Source: JBMFLE01 sp049971355
GTDB lineage: Bacteria > Patescibacteriota > Patescibacteriia > UBA2591 > UBA4787
NCBI GenBank assembly: GCA_049971355.1
Contig: JBMFLE010000008.1
Span: 1 to 19,619 of the forward strand
Direction of reading: 5' to 3'
Length of the DNA: 19,619 nucleotides
Every line of letters begins with the position of its first letter. The stretch's first letter is position 1. The notes beneath the pieces were generated by a model that saw only the letters and a program-made list of their open reading frames with translations, did not search any database and was not told the origin of the DNA. The position numbers were made by a program, and so were the translations under genes. Below, one piece after another: positions 7,049-14,077 of this stretch.

Positions 7049-7154
7049 CTCAATATTTCAATAGTTTAGAATTTGGAAAATTGAGATTTAGATATTGTTT
7101 TAAAATTGGGAATTGGAAATTATTTGAGGCTTATTTTACCTAATAAACTAAACT

Positions 7155-8246
7155 ATGGTTCTCTATCGTAAATATCGTCCACAAACGTTTTCCGAGATTA
7201 TTGGTCAAGAGAATATTATTAAAACCCTGGAAAATGAAATTAAACAGGACAAGATCGCCCAGGCTTATTTATTTACTGGACCGCGCGGATTAGGAAAAAC
7301 AACAGTGGCGCGATTGGTCGCCAAGGCAGTTAATTGCGAAAATCGAAAAAAAGGACAAAGCGAGCCTTGTAACCAATGTTTTAACTGTCAGGCAATTATG
7401 CGTGGCCATTTTTTAGATTTAATTGAGATGGATGCCGCTTCGCAAACTGGAGTTGATAATGTTCGGGAAAATATTATTGCCTCAACTCGTATTCCACCTT
7501 CGCGCGGAAAATATAAAGTCTTTATTATTGATGAGGTTCATATGCTTTCAATTGCTGCTTTTAACGCTTTATTAAAAACATTAGAAGAGCCGCCGTCATA
7601 TATAATTTTTATTTTAGCCACTACCGAAATTCATAAAGTGCCAGAAACGATTATTTCTCGTTGCCAAAGATTTGACTTTGTTAAAGTTGATTTAGAAAAA
7701 ATTGTTAAACGTTTAGAAAACATTGCTGCTTTGGAAAAAATCAAAATTGCCCCAGAGGCTTTACAAACAATCGCCCAACGTTCCGAGGGTTGTGTCCGCG
7801 ACGCAGAAAGTCTATTAAGCCAAGTAATGGCTTTAGATGAAAAAGAAATTACAATTGAACAGGCAGAGATTGTTATTCCTTTAACAAAATTAAATTTAAT
7901 TATTGAATTTGCTGAAAAGATTTTTAAAAAAAATAAAAAAGAGGCAATTAGTCAGATTAACCAATTACTGGAAGAAGGGATAGACCTTGAACAATTTACT
8001 AAAGATTTAGTTGAATTTTTAAGGAAAATATTGTTGGTTAAAATTGGGATTGATGAGAAGAAGATTTTAATATATTTTGACAGTGTTACTAAAAATAAAA
8101 TCCAAGAGTTAGTTAAATCAATTGAAATTAAAAAATTAGTTGAAATTGTTGAAGAATTTATTTTAGTCCAGCAAGGTTTAAGTTATGCTGAAATTCCTCA
8201 ATTACCGCTTGAATTGGCAGTGATTAAAGTTTGTTCTGATTTTTAA
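7155..8246 (+). CDS. dnaX: DNA polymerase III subunit gamma/tau (short form)
   Basis: DnaX is the ATPase of the clamp loader that places the beta clamp on primed DNA. The 363-aa product shows the canonical N-terminus YRKYRPQTFSEIIGQENI. Walker A is GPRGLGKTT at residues 42-50. Zinc-binding cysteines occur near 61, 72, 75 and 78 (CNQCFNC). Walker B is IIDEVHML near 123, with sensor ATTE near 155 and SRCQRFDF after it. The lid and collar regions follow to the C-terminus. The protein stops after the collar, so the tau-specific domains that bind helicase and polymerase in E. coli are missing. This short gamma-like form is common in small genomes. The start ATG at 7155 gives the conserved N-terminus; no Shine-Dalgarno is seen. 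tRNA-Gln follows 17 bp after the stop. Confidence 0.96.
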   Translation: MVLYRKYRPQTFSEIIGQENIIKTLENEIKQDKIAQAYLFTGPRGLGKTTVARLVAKAVNCENRKKGQSEPCNQCFNCQAIMRGHFLDLIEMDAASQTGVDNVRENIIASTRIPPSRGKYKVFIIDEVHMLSIAAFNALLKTLEEPPSYIIFILATTEIHKVPETIISRCQRFDFVKVDLEKIVKRLENIAALEKIKIAPEALQTIAQRSEGCVRDAESLLSQVMALDEKEITIEQAEIVIPLTKLNLIIEFAEKIFKKNKKEAISQINQLLEEGIDLEQFTKDLVEFLRKILLVKIGIDEKKILIYFDSVTKNKIQELVKSIEIKKLVEIVEEFILVQQGLSYAEIPQLPLELAVIKVCSDF

Positions 8247-8263
8247 ATTTTATTTTTAACGAT

Positions 8264-8337
8264 TGCGGGGTCGTCTAAAGGTAGGACGGCAGGCTCTGGA
8301 CCTGTCTATCTTGGTTCGAATCCAAGCCCCGCAGCCA
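8264..8337 (+). tRNA. tRNA-Gln (anticodon CTG), CCA encoded
   Basis: The acceptor is TGCGGGG (8264-8270) with CCCCGCA (8327-8333). The U1-A72 pair is characteristic of bacterial tRNA-Gln. The D arm is GTCTAAAGGTAGGAC. The anticodon stem is GCAGG/CCTGT with loop CTCTGGA, giving anticodon CTG at 8296-8298. The T arm is CTTGG, TTCGAAT, CCAAG. The discriminator is G (8334), followed by an encoded CCA (8335-8337). It lies between dnaX and trkH and is probably processed from their common transcript. Confidence 0.96.
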
Positions 8338-8340
8338 ATT

Positions 8341-10086
8341 ATGGAATGGCGAAAAAGACTAACAAATTTTTGTAACTTTTTAATTGGACTAACTTGTCTA
8401 ATAGTATTTTTGACCTTTATTTTAGAGTACGGATTTTATTCGTTCGAATACCGCTTGACTCTTCATCAGATTCAGATATTTGCGGCTGGTTTTTTAAATT
8501 TGACTATTTTGCTAAAATTACTTTTGGCTTCTAGGCGGTTAATTTATTTAAAAAATAATCGGGGTTACTTAGCCCTGATTATTATTCTTTTAATCCTAAC
8601 TAATCTTATTAATACTTATGGTCTACCCAAACCTGTGATCGATTTTCTGACCCGCTTCCCCCAGGTTAGCCCTTATGTTTTTGCTGTTCAGCTTTATTTA
8701 ATTTTGTTTATTTGTCTTGTTTTTGCTAATATAAATTGTTGGATATCTAAATTTAGAGGCACAATTTTAAAACCATTAATTTTAATTCCTATTACTTTTG
8801 CTTTGATTATTTTGATTGGTACCCTGCTCTTACTTTTACCAAGAGCAGTGCGTTCTTCAGAGGAAATTTCTTTAATTGATGCCTTATTCACTGCTACCTC
8901 GGCTACTTGTGTCACTGGCCTAACCGTTCAAAATACTGGCCTTTATTTTTCCAGATTAGGCCAGTTAATTATTTTATTTTTAATTCAAATTGGCGGCTTA
9001 GGGATTATGACTTTTACTACTTTTTTTGGTTTAATTTTGGGCCGCGAATTTGGTTTGCGCGAAAGAGCTTTTTTGGGCGAGGCCTTAAATATCTCAGCTT
9101 GGTATAAAGTCGGAAAATTAGTAATAAAAATTTTACTTTTCGTTTTTTTAATTGAATTAATCGGAACTGTTTTACTTTATATTCAATTTACTCCTTATTA
9201 TGGCCCAATTTTTCACAATTTTTATTTAAGTCTTTTTCATTCCGTTTCTGCCTTTTGCAATGCTGGTTTTTCACTTTTTAGCAATAGTTTTATGGATTTT
9301 CAAAATAATCTTGGGATAAATTTAACTATTACTTTATTAATTATTATCGGTGGTTTGGGCTTCCCGGCAATTTTCGATTTGTTAAATTGGTTTAGAAGTA
9401 AAATCAAAAAAGAAAAAAAATTTTTAACCCTTCATAGCCGAACAGTTCTAATTACCACCTTAATTTTAATTGTCGGCGGTGGGTTTTTGATTTTTATTTT
9501 TGAGAACAGCCATCTTAATCATTTAAGTCTAAGCGACAAATTGTTAGTTTCTTATTTCCAATCAGTAACAACCAGAACAGCTGGTTTTAGCACCTTATCA
9601 ATTGGCAATTTATTGCCGGCTACGGCTTTAATTTTAATTGTTTTAATGTTTATCGGCGCTTCGCCTGGTTCAACCGGCGGCGGCATTAAGACCTCAACCT
9701 TAGCTGTTATTATTGCCACATTAAAGTCTTGGTTGACCGGCCGTTCTTCGGTTCGTTTATTTAAAAGAAGTTTGGTGCCAATTGTTATTCGCCAGGCTTT
9801 TACTATTTTTTCTTTGGCTTTATTGTGGATTAGTTTATGTACTTTGGTTTTAAGTCAAACCGAAAAAACCAATTTATTAGATGCGCTCTTTGAAGTTGTT
9901 TCTGCTTTTGGCACAGTTGGTTTGTCACGAGGGATCACGGCGAACTTGACAACTATTGGTAAATTGATTATTATTTTAACGATGTTTGTCGGCCGAATCG
10001 GGCCCCTGACTTTATCTATCTATATTGCTAAAAAGGGGATATCCGAGCCATTTAAATATCCGGAGGATAAAGTGATAATAGGGTAA
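8341..10086 (+). CDS. trkH: Trk/Ktr-type potassium uptake channel subunit (TrkH/KtrB)
   Basis: This is the K+-conducting membrane subunit of a Trk/Ktr system. The 581-aa product has about ten or more membrane helices and the four imperfectly repeated pore loops of the family, each with its selectivity Gly: TSATCVTGLTV, SAFCNAGFS, TTRTAGFS and SAFGTVGLS. The intramembrane gate motif GASPGSTGGGIKTST is intact. An extra hydrophobic N-terminal region of about 120 residues precedes the first pore unit, as in TrkH rather than the shorter KtrB. An upstream TTG at 8263 is open in the same frame but lies inside tRNA-Gln, so I chose the ATG at 8341, three bases after the tRNA CCA. The RCK partner follows 18 bp downstream. 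Confidence 0.95.
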   Translation: MEWRKRLTNFCNFLIGLTCLIVFLTFILEYGFYSFEYRLTLHQIQIFAAGFLNLTILLKLLLASRRLIYLKNNRGYLALIIILLILTNLINTYGLPKPVIDFLTRFPQVSPYVFAVQLYLILFICLVFANINCWISKFRGTILKPLILIPITFALIILIGTLLLLLPRAVRSSEEISLIDALFTATSATCVTGLTVQNTGLYFSRLGQLIILFLIQIGGLGIMTFTTFFGLILGREFGLRERAFLGEALNISAWYKVGKLVIKILLFVFLIELIGTVLLYIQFTPYYGPIFHNFYLSLFHSVSAFCNAGFSLFSNSFMDFQNNLGINLTITLLIIIGGLGFPAIFDLLNWFRSKIKKEKKFLTLHSRTVLITTLILIVGGGFLIFIFENSHLNHLSLSDKLLVSYFQSVTTRTAGFSTLSIGNLLPATALILIVLMFIGASPGSTGGGIKTSTLAVIIATLKSWLTGRSSVRLFKRSLVPIVIRQAFTIFSLALLWISLCTLVLSQTEKTNLLDALFEVVSAFGTVGLSRGITANLTTIGKLIIILTMFVGRIGPLTLSIYIAKKGISEPFKYPEDKVIIG

Positions 10087-10104
10087 TACTTTAATTTGTC
10101 GTAT

Positions 10105-10776
10105 ATGCATAAAATTGCCGTTATTGGTTTAGGACAATTTGGTCAAACAGTAGCCGAAACCCTGACCCAAGAAGGGGCAGAAGTTTTGGTTATTGATAAA
10201 AATGAAAAAATAATTGAAGATTTCAAAGATAAAGTTGCTTTAGCAGTAGTAGCTGATGCCACTGATGAAGATGCTTTAAAAGCGCAAGGAATCGAAAATT
10301 TTGATGTGGTTATTGTTGCCACTGGAGCAGAAAACTTTTTAACTACCATTTTAGTTACTGCTTTATTAAAAAAATTAGGAGTTAAAAAGGTGGTAGCCCG
10401 TGGCATCCGAACTTCTGACTCTCATCTAGAGGAAAGAATTTTAGAATTAGTTGGTGCTGACAGGGTTATTCTTTCCTCAGTTGAGACAGCAAAAAGATTA
10501 GCTCAAGAAATATTGGGAACACATATCTTAAGTTACATCCCAATTTCTGCCGGTTATAGTTTAATAAAAATTAAAGCACCAAAAAAATTTGCTGATCAGG
10601 CGATCAAGGATCTTAAATTAAGAGATAGGTTTAAAGTTAACTTAATCGGTATTGAAAGAGATGAAGAAGTTAACTATTTGCCACGCTCAAGTGAAATTAT
10701 CAAAATTGGCGATTTATTAATTATTGTCGGCAGAGAAGGTGACGTAGAAAAATTTAGCAAAATTGATGGAGAATAA
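10105..10776 (+). CDS. trkA: Trk/Ktr potassium uptake regulatory subunit (TrkA/KtrA, RCK protein)
   Basis: The 223-aa product is the cytoplasmic gating ring subunit that binds nucleotides and controls the TrkH channel. Residues 1-120 form the Rossmann-type RCK_N domain with the Gly motif GLGQFG and an acidic strand end IDKNE. A DATDEDAL loop and an IVATG strand follow. Residues about 135-220 form an RCK_C domain ending in LIIVGREGDVEKF. The length is that of single-RCK KtrA rather than the double-RCK TrkA of E. coli, so KtrA is an equally fair name. An in-frame TTG lies at 10096, but the ATG at 10105 gives the standard N-terminus MHKIAVIGLG. It directly follows trkH, as in most Ktr operons. 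Confidence 0.93.
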   Translation: MHKIAVIGLGQFGQTVAETLTQEGAEVLVIDKNEKIIEDFKDKVALAVVADATDEDALKAQGIENFDVVIVATGAENFLTTILVTALLKKLGVKKVVARGIRTSDSHLEERILELVGADRVILSSVETAKRLAQEILGTHILSYIPISAGYSLIKIKAPKKFADQAIKDLKLRDRFKVNLIGIERDEEVNYLPRSSEIIKIGDLLIIVGREGDVEKFSKIDGE

Positions 10777-10836
10777 AAGTTATTCAAAAAGGGGATTCAA
10801 TTAATTTGGTCTACTTTTTTATTTTTAGGAAAAGTG

Positions 10837-10842
10837 TATAAT
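10837..10842 (+). promoter_or_regulatory. Candidate -10 element (TATAAT) for the P-type ATPase, implying a leaderless mRNA
   Basis: A perfect TATAAT ends 6 bp before the ATG at 10849, preceded by TG. Transcription would begin at or within a base or two of the ATG. No convincing -35 is seen at 16-18 bp, and no Shine-Dalgarno is close enough (AGGA at 10827-10830 is too far). This fits leaderless initiation. Confidence 0.5.
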
Positions 10843-10848
10843 TAGATT

Positions 10849-13452
10849 ATGTCTCATCTTAATTATTCAAAAAAATCAAAAGAAGAGGTATTCGCTGAGT
10901 TAAAAACCGGGCCGATAGGTCTATCTGACAGTGAGGCTAAGAAACGTTTAGAGAAATATGGTTATAATGAGATAATTACTAAACGATTACGCTGGTTTGA
11001 TATTTTACTACGGCAAGTTGCCAATTCAATGTTTTATCTTTTAATCATTGCCACTATTATCTCTTTAATTTTAAAACAAATAACTGATGCTTTTATTATT
11101 TTTATTATTTTGATAATTAATATTGGCTTGGGATTTTTACAAGAATACAAATCGGAGAAAATATTAGAAAAACTAAAAGCTTATATTGTGGCTAAAGCAA
11201 AGGTAAGACGAGAAGGCAAAAGAAAAATTATTGAGCGGCGCAATTTGGTTCCTGGCGATGTGGTGATTGTTGAAATAGGCGATATTATTCCGGCCGATAT
11301 GCGGATATTCAAATCAGAAAATTTATTGGTTGACGAATCAATTTTAACTGGTGAATCATATCCGATGCCGAAAGATGAATCAGCGCCAGTTGGTGAAATT
11401 AAAGAAATTTACGAAGCAAAAAATTTAGTTTTTAGCGGCACGACTGTGGTTAGAGGTCACGGTGAAGGAATTGTTATTGCTACTGGTAAGTCCAATCTGA
11501 TGGGAGAGATAATTAGACTAACAACCGAAATTAAACATCAAAGTCTTTTTGAACAGAATATTGCTAAACTTAGCAAATTTATTTTAAAATTAGTTTTTTT
11601 CACCTTAACTATTGTTTTTGTAATAAATTTAATTGTTAAACGAGGCGCGATTGATGCCAGAGAATTATTACTTTTCACAATTGCCATGGCTATTTCTGTT
11701 ATCCCAGAAGCTTTGCCACTGGTTACCACCTTAACTCTTTCTAGTGGTGCTTTAAAAATGGCTAAAAAAAATGTGGTAGTGAGGCGGCTTTCAGCTATTC
11801 ATGATTTAGGCAGCGTTGATATTTTATGCACTGATAAAACCGGTACTATCACTCAAAATATTTTAACCGTCACTCAGATTTTCGCCGCAGACAAAGAAGA
11901 ATGGTTATTAAAAGCTTTAATGTCTTCTCCTTACCTAGAAAAACAAGATAAAAAATTTATTCTTGAGCCATTTGATAAAGCAATTTATCAAGCTTCTTCA
12001 GAAACTGTTCAAAACAAAATTTCTTTTTATCATAAATTATGGTTTCAGCCCTTTGATCCAAATTGTCGCTATAACACGATAGTGGTAAAAGATAAAGATC
12101 AAAAATGTTGGTTAATTGTCAAAGGAGCGCCAGAAGAAATTATTAATTTATCAATTCAGAAAAGAAGGGAAAAGATAATTGAAAATTTTGACAATGTTCA
12201 AAAAAAAGTTGAATTAGAAAAAATTTCAAAAATCGGACTGATGGGTCAACGAGTTTTAGCTATAGCTTATAAGGAAATTGACAATCGTCAGCAATATTCG
12301 GTTAATGATGTAAATAATTTAATTTATTTAGGATTTGCTGCTTTTTCTGATCCCCTAAAACCAACAGCTAAAACAGCAATTAAAAAGGCGCAGCAACTGG
12401 GTATTAGTGTTAAAATTATTACCGGTGATTCTCGCGAGGTGGCTGAAGTGATTGCCAGGGAAGTTGGCTTACCTGATACCAGTAAAAGGGTTTTTACTGG
12501 CGCTGAATTAGACAAAATGTCTAAAGAAGAGTTTTTGATGGCTATTGATCAAGGAACAGTTTTTGCCAGAATTTCACCGATTCAAAAGTATAAAATTGTT
12601 GAAGCCCTGGAAGATAAATATTCGGTTGCTTTTTTAGGTGAAGGGATTAATGACGCTCCGGCTTTAAAATTAACTCACGTGGCTATGGTCGTTGATTCTG
12701 GCGCCGATATTTCAAAAGAAGCAGCTGATATTATTTTACTAAAAAAAGACTTGAAAGTAATTGTTGATGGTATCACTGAAGGCAGGAGGGTCTTTTCTAA
12801 TGTCATAAAATATATAAAATATACTTTGATTGGTAATTTTGGTAATTTTTATGGCATGGCGGCTATTTCACTTTTTGTTCCATTTTTGCCAATGTTAGCG
12901 GTTCAGATTTTTTTACTTAACTTATTAAGTGATATGCCATTGGTAGCAGTAGCAACTGATCATGTTCAGATTAAAGAAATCGCTAAGCCACAGAAATATA
13001 ATTTTCATGAGCTGGCTTTTTTCTGTATATTTTTAGGACTAATCAGTTCTTTTTTTGACTTAATGTTTTTTGCTATTTTTAATCGTTTAGGTCCGGAGAT
13101 GCTACGAACGCTTTGGTTTATTGCCAGTATGTTAACCGAGTTAGTGATTATCTACAGTATTAGAACTAAATTTTTCTTTTTGAAAGGCGGCTGGCCAAGT
13201 TGGCAGTTAATAGGATTTAGTTTTTTAGCTACAATTTTAACTGTTTGGATTCCTTTTAGTCCGATAAATTCTATTTTTCATTTTGTTCAACCATCATTAT
13301 CTAATCTGTTATTGATTATTGGTATAGTGATTATTTATTTTGTCTGCACCGAGGTAGTCAAACTAATGATCGTCACCGCTTACAGGGGACAGTCCCCCCG
13401 AAATCAAAAGCGCGCAAATTTTCTGATTTTCCCAACACTCTTTATCACTTAA
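10849..13452 (+). CDS. P-type cation-transporting ATPase, MgtA-like (probable Mg2+), C-terminus altered by insertion
   Basis: The product is 867 aa. Order of domains: N-terminal cytoplasmic segment, first membrane pair (about 50-95), actuator domain with TGES at about 167-170, membrane helix M4 with PEALP at 286-290, phosphorylation site DKTGT with Asp329, nucleotide domain with KGAPEE, TGDSREVAEVI, hinge GEGINDAPAL at 597-606, then six C-terminal helices. The sequence after the hinge (VDSGADISKEAADIILL, then SNVIKYIKYT, NFGNF and PFLPMLAVQIFLLNLL) closely follows MgtA/MgtB, so Mg2+ transport is the best guess. PEALP in M4 recalls Ca2+ pumps, whereas MgtA has PEMLP. The hinge has Glu598 where nearly all P-type ATPases have Asp. 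Residues from about 846 to 867 are encoded by the inserted RAYT element, so the native last few residues are lost. Confidence 0.9.
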   Translation: MSHLNYSKKSKEEVFAELKTGPIGLSDSEAKKRLEKYGYNEIITKRLRWFDILLRQVANSMFYLLIIATIISLILKQITDAFIIFIILIINIGLGFLQEYKSEKILEKLKAYIVAKAKVRREGKRKIIERRNLVPGDVVIVEIGDIIPADMRIFKSENLLVDESILTGESYPMPKDESAPVGEIKEIYEAKNLVFSGTTVVRGHGEGIVIATGKSNLMGEIIRLTTEIKHQSLFEQNIAKLSKFILKLVFFTLTIVFVINLIVKRGAIDARELLLFTIAMAISVIPEALPLVTTLTLSSGALKMAKKNVVVRRLSAIHDLGSVDILCTDKTGTITQNILTVTQIFAADKEEWLLKALMSSPYLEKQDKKFILEPFDKAIYQASSETVQNKISFYHKLWFQPFDPNCRYNTIVVKDKDQKCWLIVKGAPEEIINLSIQKRREKIIENFDNVQKKVELEKISKIGLMGQRVLAIAYKEIDNRQQYSVNDVNNLIYLGFAAFSDPLKPTAKTAIKKAQQLGISVKIITGDSREVAEVIAREVGLPDTSKRVFTGAELDKMSKEEFLMAIDQGTVFARISPIQKYKIVEALEDKYSVAFLGEGINDAPALKLTHVAMVVDSGADISKEAADIILLKKDLKVIVDGITEGRRVFSNVIKYIKYTLIGNFGNFYGMAAISLFVPFLPMLAVQIFLLNLLSDMPLVAVATDHVQIKEIAKPQKYNFHELAFFCIFLGLISSFFDLMFFAIFNRLGPEMLRTLWFIASMLTELVIIYSIRTKFFFLKGGWPSWQLIGFSFLATILTVWIPFSPINSIFHFVQPSLSNLLLIIGIVIIYFVCTEVVKLMIVTAYRGQSPRNQKRANFLIFPTLFIT
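13385..13397. repeat. Left-end palindrome of the RAYT element
   Basis: GGGGACAGTCCCC is a perfect 6-bp inverted repeat around a central A. It lies in frame inside the ATPase gene and encodes part of its Arg-Gly-Gln-Ser-Pro tail. It is followed by two more C residues, making a run of six C (13394-13399). Confidence 0.9.
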
Positions 13453-14030
13453 TTTGTCGCGGGAACAATCAACAAAAGATTTTTCGATATAAACGAGATT
13501 ATCGATACTATTTATCTTTGCTCAGAAAACTTAAACAAAAATACAATTTCAAATTGTATGCCTATATTCTAATGCCAAATCACATTCATTTAATGACTGA
13601 GCGCGGAAAATTTAGTCTCTCGAAAATTATGCATGAACTTAATACCGCTTATGCCATATATTTCAACCAAAAATATCAACAGTCAGGGCATTTATTTCAA
13701 GATAGATTTCAGAGTATTATAGTTAATAAAGAATCATATTTTTGGGAACTCTCTCGTTATATTCATCTTAATTCGGTAAGAGCAGGTTTAGTCTCGCGAC
13801 CAGAGGATTATCCCTGGAGCAGTTATCCTATTTATTTTTACAACCGAAACGATAGCTTGGTTGATAAAATGGAAATTTTAAATAAAATCTCAGGAACCTA
13901 CACTCAACAAATTAAAAAATATTGTAAATTTGTGGAAGAGGGGATCTATTTAAAGAAGGATAAGATTGATAACCTTGCAGCGATTTTTGAGAATCGGTCG
14001 TCGATTTTAAAGAGACCCTCTAAAAGTTAA
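13398..14030 (+). CDS. REP-associated tyrosine transposase (IS200-like HUH family), start codon unclear
   Basis: RAYTs are single-strand HUH transposases linked to palindromic REP repeats. The open frame from 13398 to the TAA at 14028-14030 reads the expected N-terminus PKSKARKFSDFPNTLYHLIC, then RGNNQQKIF, the HUH motif PNHIH (codons from 13575), GHLFQDRFQS, and the catalytic-Tyr helix RYIHLNSVRAGLV. The domain looks intact through its conserved core. There is no ATG, GTG or TTG at the family's usual start near 13395. The first in-frame candidate is a TTG at 13518, which would remove the first strand (LYHLICRG). Coding overlaps the ATPase end by 55 bp in the -1 frame relative to it. The gene may be 5'-damaged, use an unusual start, or be expressed by frameshifting. 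Confidence 0.8.
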   Translation, partial: PKSKARKFSDFPNTLYHLICRGNNQQKIFRYKRDYRYYLSLLRKLKQKYNFKLYAYILMPNHIHLMTERGKFSLSKIMHELNTAYAIYFNQKYQQSGHLFQDRFQSIIVNKESYFWELSRYIHLNSVRAGLVSRPEDYPWSSYPIYFYNRNDSLVDKMEILNKISGTYTQQIKKYCKFVEEGIYLKKDKIDNLAAIFENRSSILKRPSKS

Positions 14031-14053
14031 TATTTAAGCACTATATAGAGGGT
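14015..14053 (+). other. Subterminal hairpin at the right end of the RAYT element
   Basis: ACCCTCTA (14015-14022) is a perfect inverted partner of TAGAGGGT (14046-14053) with a 23-base loop. It spans the RAYT stop codon. Hairpins near the ends are recognition sites for HUH transposases of the IS200/IS605 type, which is the likely role here. It lacks a T-run, so a terminator role is less likely. Confidence 0.6.
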
Positions 14054-14062
14054 TGAATTTGG

Positions 14063-14075
14063 AGGGACTGTCCCC
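14063..14075. repeat. Right-end palindrome of the RAYT element, adjoining the polX start
   Basis: AGGGACTGTCCCC is a 5-bp (nearly 6-bp) inverted repeat around a central T, the complement of the left end. It ends 2 bp before the polX ATG. The purine run GGAGGG (14061-14066), partly in the palindrome, is the only Shine-Dalgarno-like sequence before polX, at 11 bp spacing. Confidence 0.88.
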
Positions 14076-14077
14076 AT

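Larger units (their letters stand above)
13385..14075. mobile_element. RAYT element bounded by GGGGACaGTCCCC-type palindromes
   Basis: The segment carries a REP-associated tyrosine transposase gene and is bounded by inverted palindromes: GGGGAC-A-GTCCCC at 13385-13397 on the left and AGGGAC-T-GTCCCC at 14063-14075 on the right. The central base is complementary, as expected for oppositely oriented ends. An 8-bp hairpin stem (14015-14022 with 14046-14053) lies just inside the right end, as in IS200/IS605-like elements. The left end lies within the last codons of the P-type ATPase and the right end 2 bp before the polX ATG. The element therefore fills the whole gap between two genes. Confidence 0.75.

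Noticed and set aside
8263..8340. N-terminal extension of trkH from a TTG
   Set aside because: The extension is the translation of tRNA-Gln; the ATG at 8341 gives a normal TrkH start.
10096..10104. TTG start for trkA
   Set aside because: The ATG three codons later gives the standard RCK N-terminus.
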